Below, one piece after another: positions 1-6,937 of a stretch of DNA of 21,106 nt (positions are counted from its first letter, which is position 1; the number at the start of each line of letters is the position of its first letter). The translations under genes were made by a program, and so were the position numbers. Source of the stretch: Nitrospiraceae bacterium UBA6898 (GTDB taxonomy: Bacteria > Nitrospirota > Thermodesulfovibrionia > Thermodesulfovibrionales > UBA6898); assembly GCA_002448975.1 (NCBI GenBank), contig DKBO01000042.1, forward strand, positions 389 to 21,494, given 5' to 3'. Below the pieces are notes generated by a model. The model saw only the letters and a program-made list of their open reading frames with translations. It was not told where the DNA came from and did not search any database.

Positions 1-278
1 CTGCCGGTTATCTTGGATGCCACCGCTGCCTTGCGCTGGGCTACCACATACCCGCTCGCATTGAGCAGCGTAAGAGCCTGTGAAGGATATGCCTTTGTAA
101 CGACCGCAGCTTCGACCGAGACAGCGGGGTAGAGGATCTTTCGGGAAATAAGAAACAGCGCAAGGATACCCGCTGCAATAAGAAGGGCGGTGACGAACAT
201 TGACCGCTTGCGCCGTGTCTTGCCGGCTGCGGTAGTGCTTTTGTCTATGGTCAGCTTTGAAAGGTCTTCGCTCGCCAT
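1..278 (-). CDS. RND efflux periplasmic adaptor (HlyD/MFP family), N-terminal part only
   Basis: The frame starts at ATG 276-278 and runs off the left edge, giving about 92 residues. The start is supported by an AGGAGG Shine-Dalgarno at about 289-294. The protein has a polar, basic N-terminus (GKTRRKRS, about residues 19-26), then one hydrophobic segment (about 27-46, FVTALLIAAGILALFLISRK) that would anchor it in the inner membrane or act as an uncleaved signal. The following stretch contains NASGYVVAQRKAAVASKITG, the typical first beta-strand/lipoyl-entry motif of membrane fusion proteins that link an inner-membrane RND or ABC pump to an outer-membrane channel. The family call rests on this motif. 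The substrate cannot be inferred, and the partner pump genes would lie outside the window. It diverges from the downstream protease gene. Confidence 0.8.
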   Translation of the reverse strand, partial: MASEDLSKLTIDKSTTAAGKTRRKRSMFVTALLIAAGILALFLISRKILYPAVSVEAAVVTKAYPSQALTLLNASGYVVAQRKAAVASKITG

Positions 279-311
279 GTCGTTATATCGCCTCCTGAGC
301 TGAAACACACA

Positions 312-327
312 TGCCGGTATTATACCA
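312..327 (-). promoter_or_regulatory. Candidate extended -10 promoter for the efflux adaptor
   Basis: On the minus strand, positions 327-319 read TGGTATAAT, a perfect -10 hexamer with the extended TGn element. It lies inside the small palindrome GGTATTATACC (316-326). No good -35 is seen, as is common with extended -10 promoters. A start near 312 would leave a leader of about 34 nt that contains the AGGAGG site. Inferred from sequence only. Confidence 0.45.
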
Positions 328-387
328 GAGAGATGATTCGGGGCAGGTTGGGACATGAAGACCGGCGTGTTTCATACATTTTTTCTG

Positions 388-426
388 TTGCATTCTTGAA
401 AGAATTCCAATAGCATGAAGTATAAC
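388..426 (+). promoter_or_regulatory. Weak candidate promoter for the S8 protease
   Basis: Two overlapping sigma70-like pairings are visible: TTGCAT (388-393) with TAGCAT (411-416) at 17-bp spacing, and TTGAAA (396-401) with TATAAC (421-426) at 19-bp spacing. Either would give a leader of roughly 140 nt before the ATG at 574. Neither is strong, so this is a low-confidence suggestion. Nothing else is evident in the 295-bp intergenic gap. Confidence 0.25.
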
Positions 427-573
427 GTAGCGTGCTCCAGAAAAAGATAAGCTGATCTTCCCGCTCTTATTCATCGCAATCAGATAATCGGCAGGCACTG
501 GGCGTAGATATATGGCGTCCCGGAGAGATAACGGATGAGTGATGAACAAAACCCGCATAGCAAGGAGGCGAAC

Positions 574-2520
574 ATGTCTGTAATGAGATGGAGATTTTCC
601 TGGCTGCGTATGAGCGTTGCTGCATTGCTGCCGTTGATCCTTATAGCCGGCAATGCCTGGACCCAGCAAATGGGTGCAGGCGTGATGAGAGCCGGTGTTC
701 ACCCAAAGGTCGAGAACGTTCTGGCGGAGCTTCAGCAGGAGCAGCAGAAGGGGGTCCTCTTCGGGCAGAGCTTTTCGCAGCAGCGGGGGATTCAGGTCAG
801 CGATAACTACGTTACGGTTTTCTTCGAACTGGGGAAGGGCAAGACGGTCAAGGATCTGGAGCCAGATACGCTGAAGGCTCTGGGTGTCAGGGTCATCAAG
901 AGCGCTGACAATATGATCAAGGCAGACGTGCCGGTCTCCATGATCATCCGGACAGCAGACAGTTTTCCGGAGATTCGTTTCATCAGACTTCCTGACAGGG
1001 CGTATCCCGAGGGATATGTGACGGAAGGAGTGGGCCTTTCGAAGGCAACAAAATATCATGCAGTCGGCTACGATGGCAGCGGCGTCAAGGTAGCGGTCAT
1101 TGATGCGACGTTCGGAAATCTTGACGCAGTTATCAACAGCGGTGATCTTCCGGCGGGTGCTGTGAAGGTCGACTGTACCGGAGCAGGCTGCACCGCGGTG
1201 TCGTTCTTCCCATCTTTTGAAAGCGTACACGGCACTGCCGTAGCAGAGATCATCCATGACATGGCCCCCGGGGCCCAGCTCTATCTCATAAAAGTGGCTG
1301 ACAGCCTGGATGTTGTCGAAGCCACGAATTACTGCAAGAGCAACGGCATCAGGATCATAAACATGTCACTGGGTTTCTACAACCAGAACTTCTATGACGG
1401 GACCTGCTATAACGCCAATGTGGTATGCAGCGTCAAAGACGCCTATGCCAACGGTATACTCTGGGTGAAGTCAGCAGGGAATTCTGCCAAGGAGCATTAT
1501 GAGTCAGTATTCAAGGATAGCGACGGCGATACGTTTCATGACACCTTCATCCTATTCAATGCTTTTGCGGGCGATGGTATTCATCTTTATCTGACCTGGA
1601 ATGCTTGGCCGGCAACAAACCAGGATTATGATTTCTACCTTTTTGATTATGATCTGCTTATCCGGGGAGACCCTTCTGCCCTTCTGGCAAAGAGTGAAAA
1701 TAACCAGCAGAGCAACATCCTTACGCCGACCGAGGCAATCCACTATGCTGCACCTCATTCGGGGACCTATGTGGTCATTATAAGTAGGTTCAGCGCTTCC
1801 TCAGACCATCAGCTGGAACTCTATGCGAGTCAATCCCTCTATCCGAAAGTTTCCAAAAGCAGCCTCTCCTGTCCTGCCGATGCTGCCGAGGCACTTGCTG
1901 TGGGTGCCATCAATAGGGCGCAATGGTCGACCGGGCCTCAGGAGAAGTTCAGCTCAAAAGGCCCTAATAATGCCGGATTACCAAAACCTGAAATCGCTGC
2001 TCCTGACCGTGTCTCCACATCTGCCTACGGTGCAGGAAGCTTTGCCGGGACCAGCGCTGCTGCACCCCATGTGGCTGGTGCAGCAGCACTCATATTGCAG
2101 GCGAATCCCACCTATACGCTTTCGGATGTCTGGAACGCTCTGATCAGCTCTGCGAAGGACATGGGCCCTGCAGGGCAGGACATTGCCTATGGGTATGGGA
2201 GGCTGAAGATGCCGCGGGGGACGCCCATAGACCTTCTGAATCCGGTCGGTGGTGAAACGATCACCTCGGGCGGGGCTTATACGGTCACCTGGAAGGCTGC
2301 GCCAGCGATTACGAGGTTCAAGCTGAAATATTCCTTGAACAACGGCCAGACCTGGAAAGCAATGCATCAGGAGCCCTATGTCACTGGTACAGCCTATAGC
2401 TGGGGGGTCTCCGTGCCCAGAGAAAAGAAGAACTGCCTGGTGAAGATCATCGGATACGATGATTCCATGGTGAAACGGGGCAAGGACAAATCGTTGCGAT
2501 TCAGGATCATGCTCCCATGA
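574..2520 (+). CDS. Secreted subtilisin-like serine protease (peptidase family S8)
   Basis: The frame is open from ATG 535, but the ATG at 574 is preferred because AAGGAGG sits at 562-568, and it puts a clean signal peptide first (basic residues to R12, hydrophobic core about 13-25, cleavage near residue 28). The protein is then 648 aa. The catalytic triad is readable: Asp177 in VAVIDATF, His219 in VHGTAVAE and Ser494 in GTSAAAPHVAG, with the oxyanion Asn303 in KSAGNS. Between Asn303 and Ser494 lies an extra beta-rich block of about 115 residues ending in a GTYVVII motif, resembling a PPC-type pre-peptidase domain inserted in the catalytic domain. After about residue 550 a beta-sandwich follows (NPVGGE...YTVTWK...), like Kre9/KNH-type wall-associated modules. 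It is probably exported and cleaves extracellular or periplasmic protein; the substrate is unknown. It appears monocistronic. Confidence 0.9.
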   Translation: MSVMRWRFSWLRMSVAALLPLILIAGNAWTQQMGAGVMRAGVHPKVENVLAELQQEQQKGVLFGQSFSQQRGIQVSDNYVTVFFELGKGKTVKDLEPDTLKALGVRVIKSADNMIKADVPVSMIIRTADSFPEIRFIRLPDRAYPEGYVTEGVGLSKATKYHAVGYDGSGVKVAVIDATFGNLDAVINSGDLPAGAVKVDCTGAGCTAVSFFPSFESVHGTAVAEIIHDMAPGAQLYLIKVADSLDVVEATNYCKSNGIRIINMSLGFYNQNFYDGTCYNANVVCSVKDAYANGILWVKSAGNSAKEHYESVFKDSDGDTFHDTFILFNAFAGDGIHLYLTWNAWPATNQDYDFYLFDYDLLIRGDPSALLAKSENNQQSNILTPTEAIHYAAPHSGTYVVIISRFSASSDHQLELYASQSLYPKVSKSSLSCPADAAEALAVGAINRAQWSTGPQEKFSSKGPNNAGLPKPEIAAPDRVSTSAYGAGSFAGTSAAAPHVAGAAALILQANPTYTLSDVWNALISSAKDMGPAGQDIAYGYGRLKMPRGTPIDLLNPVGGETITSGGAYTVTWKAAPAITRFKLKYSLNNGQTWKAMHQEPYVTGTAYSWGVSVPREKKNCLVKIIGYDDSMVKRGKDKSLRFRIMLP

Positions 2521-2600
2521 GAATCGGGAGGGAGCATACAAGATAAACATCCATTGAGGTGCGCAAATTCTTTAGTGACAGGCCGCGAGAAAATGAAGCA

Positions 2601-2629
2601 AAAAGGGGGCCGAAAGATCGGCCCCTTTT
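2601..2629. terminator. Bidirectional intrinsic terminator between protease and rubredoxin
   Basis: A perfect 8-bp stem, GGGGCCGA (2606-2613) and TCGGCCCC (2618-2625), has an AAGA loop. It is flanked by A4 on the left (2601-2604) and T4 on the right (2626-2629), so it can terminate the protease transcript on the plus strand and the rubredoxin transcript on the minus strand. It overhangs the rubredoxin stop codon almost exactly, as expected for convergent genes. Confidence 0.85.
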
Positions 2630-2630
2630 G

Positions 2631-2810
2631 TTATGCGAGGTTCTTGAAAAGATGCTTTCCTGCGCCGCAGACCGGACACTTCCAGTCCTCGGGCAGATCT
2701 TCGAACTTCACTCCCGGCGGGATCTTGCCTTTCCTGTCACCTTTATCTGGGTTGTATATGTAGCCGCAGTTTGCCGTCTGGCACTGCCACATGTCCTTTG
2801 GTTCTGCCAT
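2631..2810 (-). CDS. Rubredoxin, CX4C (type II-like) variant
   Basis: A 59-aa protein starting at ATG 2808-2810 with GGAGG about 8-13 nt upstream (2818-2823). Rubredoxins are small cytoplasmic electron carriers with one Fe(Cys)4 centre. The second knuckle is canonical (C45-P-V-C48 in EDWKCPVCGAGK), as are the YIYNPDKGD and PPGVKFEDLPEDW segments. The first knuckle is unusual: C10-QTAN-C15, i.e. CX4C instead of CX2C, followed by the normal GYIY. A CX4C knuckle is known from a second rubredoxin type in some Desulfovibrio species, where it alters the iron site properties. The gene lies 22 nt downstream of tRNA-Ser on the same strand and is probably read through from it. Likely partners are rubrerythrin or oxygen-reducing flavoproteins, but none is in the window. 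Confidence 0.9.
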   Translation of the reverse strand: MAEPKDMWQCQTANCGYIYNPDKGDRKGKIPPGVKFEDLPEDWKCPVCGAGKHLFKNLA

Positions 2811-2832
2811 GGTTGTTTCCTCCTTCAAAAAA

Positions 2833-2923
<91 letters not shown>

Positions 2924-2944
2924 CTCGCTGCAAATGCAGGCAAA

Positions 2945-2974
2945 ATATTAACCGATGCAAGGCGGTTTAATCAA
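2945..2974 (-). promoter_or_regulatory. Candidate promoter for tRNA-Ser and rubredoxin
   Basis: On the minus strand TTGATT (2974-2969) and TAATAT (2950-2945) are 18 bp apart, and the tRNA 5' end lies about 22 nt beyond the -10. Spacing and position fit a sigma70-type promoter for the tRNA and, by read-through, the rubredoxin. Inferred from sequence only. Confidence 0.45.
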
Positions 2975-3091
2975 CTTGTGGGAACATCATATGGCAGCTC
3001 TGTTGCCTGGCGAATATCCTTTGGTTCCGCTGTAGCTTACAGGAGCCAGGATATGGCGGGCATGCGCCCCTATGGTATCAGCCTATGCGGG

Positions 3092-3176
3092 CCATGCACA
3101 GGCAGGCAGCACTTCTGCCGGCCATTGCGCCGTATATATGATCGCACAGCGGATTTTCCGGCATGCCTGTGCATGG
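3092..3176. repeat. 13-bp perfect inverted repeat downstream of gatB
   Basis: CCATGCACAGGCA at 3092-3104 is exactly reversed and complemented at 3164-3176, with a 59-nt spacer that contains a further small stem (GGCAG/CTGCC, 3106-3120). It lies 25-110 nt past the gatB stop codon in the 278-bp gap between tRNA-Ser and gatB. There is no T-tract, so it is not a classic terminator. It could be a 3'-UTR stem or a remnant of a mobile sequence. Nothing else is evident in this gap. Confidence 0.4.
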
Positions 3177-3201
3177 GGATAAGGGAACGATGTGGGGATA
3201 T

Positions 3202-4629
3202 TTAAGAAAGCTTCTTCTTTAAGAGGTCGTTCAGCATCTGGGGATTGGCCTTGCCTTTTGTTGCCTTCATCGCCTGGCCGACAAAGAAACCGAGAAGTTT
3301 CTCATCCCCTGCCCTGAAGCGTTCAACTTCCTTCGGGCTTCTGGCAATGATCTCGTCGACCACTTGCTCTATCTCGGAAGTATCGCTGATCTGGACAAGG
3401 CCTTTTTCCCTGACAATGGCGTCAGCGTCCCTGCCGGTCTTATACATCTCGTCGAACACTGACTTGGCTATCTTCCCGCTGATCGTCCCCTTGTCGATGA
3501 GCTGCAGCATGCCCGCAAGCTGCAGCGGTTTGATGAAGCAATCATCGATGGACCTGTTCTCCTCGTTCAGGAGTTTCATAAGATCTCCCATGATCCAGTT
3601 CGCTGCGGCTTTTGCCTGTGCACCGGCTCTTACGGCGGCTTCAAACCACTCAGCTGTCGAACGTTCTGCGGTAAGCATATCCGCATCATTTTCCGGCAGC
3701 CCGAAGGCCTTGACAAAGCGGTGTCGTTTCGCATCGGGCAGTTCGGGGAGGGCCGCCCGTATCTTTTCGATCTGTTTCTGGTCGACCATGATCGGAACAA
3801 GGTCCGGGTCAGGGAAATACCGGTAGTCGTGCGCTTCTTCCTTGGACCGCATCGATTCAGTGATCCCTTTGTTCGCGTCCCAGAGGCGTGTTTCCTGCAC
3901 TACCCTGCCTCCGTCCTCTATGACCCTGATCTGGCGTTTGATCTCATACTCTATCGCCTTTTCCACGTACCGGAAGGAGTTGATGTTTTTTACCTCGGCA
4001 CGGGTGCCGAACTCCTTCTGGCCGGCAGGCCTCACCGAGACGTTCGCATCGCACCGGAGCGACCCCTGTTCAAGGTTGCCGTCGCAGACGCCGAGATACC
4101 GTACAATGCTTCTCAGCTTTCTCATATATTCAGCTGCCTCTTTCGGGCTCCTGATGTCGGGTTCGGAGACGATCTCCATGAGAGGAACGCCTGTCCTGTT
4201 CAGATCGACATAACTGAAGCCTCCCGTGCCTTCATGGATGTTCTTGCCCGCATCTTCTTCCATATGGATGCGGGTGATGCCGATCCGCCTGACCTCTCCG
4301 TCAACTACGATCTCGAGATGGCCGTGCTCACAGATCGGCTGTTCATACTGGCTGATCTGGTAGCCTTTCGGCAGGTCAGGGTAGAAATAGTTCTTTCTCG
4401 CAAAACGGCTCTGCTTCGCTATCGTGCAGTTTGTGGCAAGGCCCGTGCGGACGGCGAACTCCAGGGCCTTGCGGTTCAGTACCGGCAGCACGCCCGGCAT
4501 GCCGATGCAGATCTGGCAGGTCTGGGTGTTCGGCTTAGAACCGAACAGGGTGGAGCAGCCGCAGAAGATCTTCGTGTCCGTGAGCATCTGGGCATGCACT
4601 TCAAGCCCTATGACCGGTTCCCAATTCAC
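3202..4629 (-). CDS. gatB: Asp-tRNA(Asn)/Glu-tRNA(Gln) amidotransferase subunit B
   Basis: A 475-aa protein, the normal GatB length, starting MNWEPVIGLEVHAQM. GatB is the tRNA-binding kinase subunit of the GatCAB complex: it phosphorylates the mischarged Glu or Asp on the tRNA and passes it to ammonia delivered from GatA. The N-terminal catalytic cradle shows the zinc-site cysteines C23/C25 and C38/C41, GMPGVLPVLN, and KNYFYPDLPKGYQISQYE. The C-terminal part carries the helical and YqeY-like tail domain (LGFFVGQAMKATKGKANP). Its ATG overlaps the gatA stop by 4 nt (ATGA), so the two are translationally coupled. The third subunit, gatC, is not adjacent and no short frame resembling it is seen here. 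Confidence 0.97.
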   Translation of the reverse strand: MNWEPVIGLEVHAQMLTDTKIFCGCSTLFGSKPNTQTCQICIGMPGVLPVLNRKALEFAVRTGLATNCTIAKQSRFARKNYFYPDLPKGYQISQYEQPICEHGHLEIVVDGEVRRIGITRIHMEEDAGKNIHEGTGGFSYVDLNRTGVPLMEIVSEPDIRSPKEAAEYMRKLRSIVRYLGVCDGNLEQGSLRCDANVSVRPAGQKEFGTRAEVKNINSFRYVEKAIEYEIKRQIRVIEDGGRVVQETRLWDANKGITESMRSKEEAHDYRYFPDPDLVPIMVDQKQIEKIRAALPELPDAKRHRFVKAFGLPENDADMLTAERSTAEWFEAAVRAGAQAKAAANWIMGDLMKLLNEENRSIDDCFIKPLQLAGMLQLIDKGTISGKIAKSVFDEMYKTGRDADAIVREKGLVQISDTSEIEQVVDEIIARSPKEVERFRAGDEKLLGFFVGQAMKATKGKANPQMLNDLLKKKLS

Positions 4630-6080
4630 AGGTTCGGCTTCCTCCGGTGCCAGTCTGTTGACTCCTCATACGCGTAGGCCGCCTGAAGCAGGGTCTCCTC
4701 GTCGAAATGCTTTCCGATAAGCTGCAGGCCGATGGGAAGATTGCCCGAGGTGAAACCGCAGGGGATTGATATCCCCGGTACGCCGGCAAGGTTCACCGAT
4801 ATGGTAAAGATATCGGCAAGATACATCTGAAGGGGATCTGCGGTCTTTTCTCCCATCCGGAACGCAGCTGTCGGCGTGGTCGGTGTAAGGATCACATCGA
4901 CGGTCTTGAATGCATTTTCAAAGTCTCCCTTGATAAGGGTCCTCACCTGCTGGGCTTTTCTGTAATATGCATCGTAATAACCCGAGGAGAGGGTGTAGGT
5001 CCCGAGCATGATGCGGCGTTTTACCTCGGCGCCGAATCCCTGAGCCCGGGACTGCATATACATGTCGATAAGGTCCTTTCCTTCCGCGCGAAAACCGTAT
5101 TTCACACCGTCATACCGCGCAAGATTCGAGCTGGCCTCTGAAGTAGCTAGGACATAATAGGTCGCAACCGCGTAGCCCGAATGAGGGAGTGAGACATCTA
5201 CCGGGATTGCGCCGAGCGATGCATACTGGAGAATGGCGTCTCTCACCGCCTTTTCCACCTCGGGATCCATTCCGGCGATAAAATATTCTTTCGGGATGCC
5301 GATCTTCAGCCCCTTGATATCTTTGCCGATCCTTGCCGTGAAGTCAGGAACCGCGACCGGTGCAGAGGTGGAATCCAGGGGGTCTCTGCCCGATATAACA
5401 TTCAAAAGGACTGCGCAGTCCCGAACATTCTTGGTTATGGGGCCGATCTGGTCAAGAGACGAAGCAAAGGCAACAAGTCCGTATCGTGAAATTCTCCCAT
5501 AGGTGGGCTTCATGCCGACGACGCCGCAGAGCGCCGCGGGCTGCCGGATCGAACCTCCGGTGTCTGAGCCAAGTGCTGCGATGCACTCATCAGCCGCAAC
5601 AGCTGCAGCAGACCCGCCGCTTGAGCCGCCGGGGATTCGTCCCGTGTCCCAGGGATTTCTTGTGGTAAAGAAGCCGGAATTCTCCGTTGATGAACCCATG
5701 GCGAATTCATCCAGATTGGTCTTGCCGGTAAGCACGTATCCCTGCTCAAGCAATTTTGACGTTACGGTACTTTCATAGGGTGGAATAAAGCCTTGCAGCA
5801 TCTTTGAGGAACATGTTGTCGGAATCCCCTTTGTGCACATGTTGTCCTTGACCGCGACCGGTATGCCGGAAAGGGTATTTCTCTTTCCTGATGCAATTTC
5901 CCTGTCTGCTTTCTCCGCCATGTCCATGGCCTGATCCCCGGTAAGTGTCACGAAGGATCTGATCCTGTCTTCGACGCTGCCGATCCGGGAAAATACCGAT
6001 GCGGTGACCTCTCTTGAGGATATTTCGCGTTTTTCAAGACGTGCAGAAATTTCAGAAATGCCTAATCGATAAAAATCCAA
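4626..6080 (-). CDS. gatA: Asp-tRNA(Asn)/Glu-tRNA(Gln) amidotransferase subunit A, TTG start
   Basis: GatA is the glutaminase of GatCAB and releases ammonia for transamidation. The amidase signature is complete: GGSSGGSAAA followed by GSDTGGSIRQPA. The Ser-cisSer-Lys triad reads as K78, S153 and S177, one off the Staphylococcus aureus numbering as I recall it. The frame is open to a GTG at 6122, but I choose TTG 6078-6080: CGGAGG lies 6 nt upstream of it, the resulting start (M-DFYRLGISEISARL) matches the usual GatA N-terminus, and the length becomes 484 aa, typical of the family. The upstream part of the frame would also lie largely before the likely transcription start. First gene of the gatA-gatB unit. 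Confidence 0.95.
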   Translation of the reverse strand: MDFYRLGISEISARLEKREISSREVTASVFSRIGSVEDRIRSFVTLTGDQAMDMAEKADREIASGKRNTLSGIPVAVKDNMCTKGIPTTCSSKMLQGFIPPYESTVTSKLLEQGYVLTGKTNLDEFAMGSSTENSGFFTTRNPWDTGRIPGGSSGGSAAAVAADECIAALGSDTGGSIRQPAALCGVVGMKPTYGRISRYGLVAFASSLDQIGPITKNVRDCAVLLNVISGRDPLDSTSAPVAVPDFTARIGKDIKGLKIGIPKEYFIAGMDPEVEKAVRDAILQYASLGAIPVDVSLPHSGYAVATYYVLATSEASSNLARYDGVKYGFRAEGKDLIDMYMQSRAQGFGAEVKRRIMLGTYTLSSGYYDAYYRKAQQVRTLIKGDFENAFKTVDVILTPTTPTAAFRMGEKTADPLQMYLADIFTISVNLAGVPGISIPCGFTSGNLPIGLQLIGKHFDEETLLQAAYAYEESTDWHRRKPNL

Positions 6081-6112
6081 AAAATGCCTCCGCAGCGGAT
6101 ATAGGTCTGGAA

Positions 6113-6142
6113 AGTGTAGCACCCGTTGTCAACAGTTTTCAA
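6113..6142 (-). promoter_or_regulatory. Candidate promoter for gatA-gatB
   Basis: On the minus strand TTGAAA (6142-6137) and TACACT (6118-6113) are 18 bp apart, and the -10 is preceded by TGC, giving an extended -10 form. Transcription would start near 6106, leaving a leader of about 26 nt that contains the CGGAGG ribosome site of the TTG start. This supports the downstream start of gatA. Confidence 0.5.
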
Positions 6143-6700
6143 GCACGAGCGTGTGGTTGTACAGTTTGCGCGCTTTCCGGCGTCGTTATGGACAGAGGGC
6201 ATTTTGCCGTGACACGCTATTGCCGGAGTGGATGTGGCGTGAAGTACTGATGTCTTTCTTTTGATCTGTTGCCCGGTGAAAAGATTGTCGCGGAAACGGT
6301 AAAGGGCGGGCCCGGTGCCATAAGATCCGTTGAGCGAAGCGAAAAGTGCATCTTTTCAGCATTAAGCGCCCTGGTTATGGTGCGAGCCAGATCCTTGTTG
6401 CAGGCAGTAAGCTCAGGGCCGAAGTGGCCGAGGAAAGAGATGGAGATATTGCTTCATTGGAAATGAAAAAAATCCCTTCTGGTCATTAGGGATGAATAGG
6501 CAAGAATAACCTGCTGCCGGTAAAGTAATCCGGAGAAAGAGCCGGCCTTCGGAGAGGACCATGAGGCGTTACCGGAGAACCTGCCCAGGGAGTATCGTCT
6601 CAACGGTATCCCTCGCGGGCATATTGGTTCATGTGATCAATCTTGTTTGAAGGACGTATTCATCTGCTTGCTAATGAATGCGTGTCTTCTGTTGTGTAAG
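6143..6700. other. Long non-coding stretch with several inverted repeats
   Basis: No credible gene is seen in this part of the 857-bp gap between gatA and acsE: the open frames are short, lack ribosome sites and match nothing I recognise. Structure is present. CCGGTAA (6517-6523) pairs with TTACCGG (6569-6575). CCGGAG (6530-6535) pairs with CTTCGG (6547-6552, one G-U). GCCCAGGGA (6583-6591) pairs with TCCCT-cgc-GGGC (6609-6620). ATCCCT (6472-6477) pairs with AGGGAT (6488-6493). The composition is like coding DNA (not AT-rich), in contrast to the AT-rich block that follows. It may be a dispersed intergenic repeat, a decayed gene or a structured RNA; I cannot decide. Confidence 0.4.
6466..6493 (-). 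terminator. Possible minus-strand intrinsic terminator in the gatA-acsE gap
   Basis: Read on the minus strand, ATCCCT and AGGGAT form a 6-bp stem with a 10-nt loop, followed directly by T7 (plus-strand A7 at 6466-6472). The stem is modest (3 G-C pairs), so it may be fortuitous. If real, it would end a short minus-strand transcript arising within 6500-6900, for which no gene is visible. Confidence 0.3.
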
Positions 6701-6937
6701 TCAGCTCATAGGTGTTGCTAATAAACTTATAAAATAAAACTATCGGTAGATTCCTTTTTTTTGTTCGATAGTTATGGTATTTTTAAAGTCATTTGGATAA
6801 TCTATTAGTCCTATAAAAATAATTAATTTTAATAGGCTTATTAGGATACGTTATAGTTTCTGCATCTGTCCTGTTGCAGAAGTTACGATTCCGGCACGAA
6901 AAACAACTCATTAAAGCATTGAGAAAGGAGTCCGTAT
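6700..6937 (+). promoter_or_regulatory. AT-rich regulatory block upstream of acsE
   Basis: From about 6715 to 6860 the sequence becomes strongly AT-rich, unlike everything around it, as expected of the promoter region of the acs cluster. It holds a perfect 8-bp inverted repeat, AACTATCG (6738-6745) and CGATAGTT (6766-6773), with a T8 run between the arms, suitable for a dimeric regulator. Further AT-rich near-palindromes lie at 6812-6836. Several weak -10-like hexamers occur (e.g. TATAGT at 6852-6857) but no pairing with a -35 is convincing, so I do not name a start site. The acsE ribosome site AAAGGAG lies at about 6923-6929. Confidence 0.45.

Noticed and set aside
283..1257. A 324-codon open frame on the minus strand
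   Set aside because: It lies opposite the S8 protease, whose frame has the catalytic triad, a signal peptide and a ribosome site. The antisense product has no recognisable domain and no Shine-Dalgarno.
3721..4677. Plus-strand open frame of 318 codons
   Set aside because: It is the antisense shadow of gatB, which is complete and conserved.
6014..6466. Two short plus-strand frames (6014-6250 and 6269-6466)
   Set aside because: The first overlaps the gatA N-terminus and promoter; neither has a ribosome site or a recognisable sequence.
6560..6620. Cobalamin riboswitch suggested by GGAGAACCTGCC near a corrinoid-protein operon
   Set aside because: The GCCACTG-type B12 box and the ordered upstream elements are not found, so the similarity is limited to one short motif.
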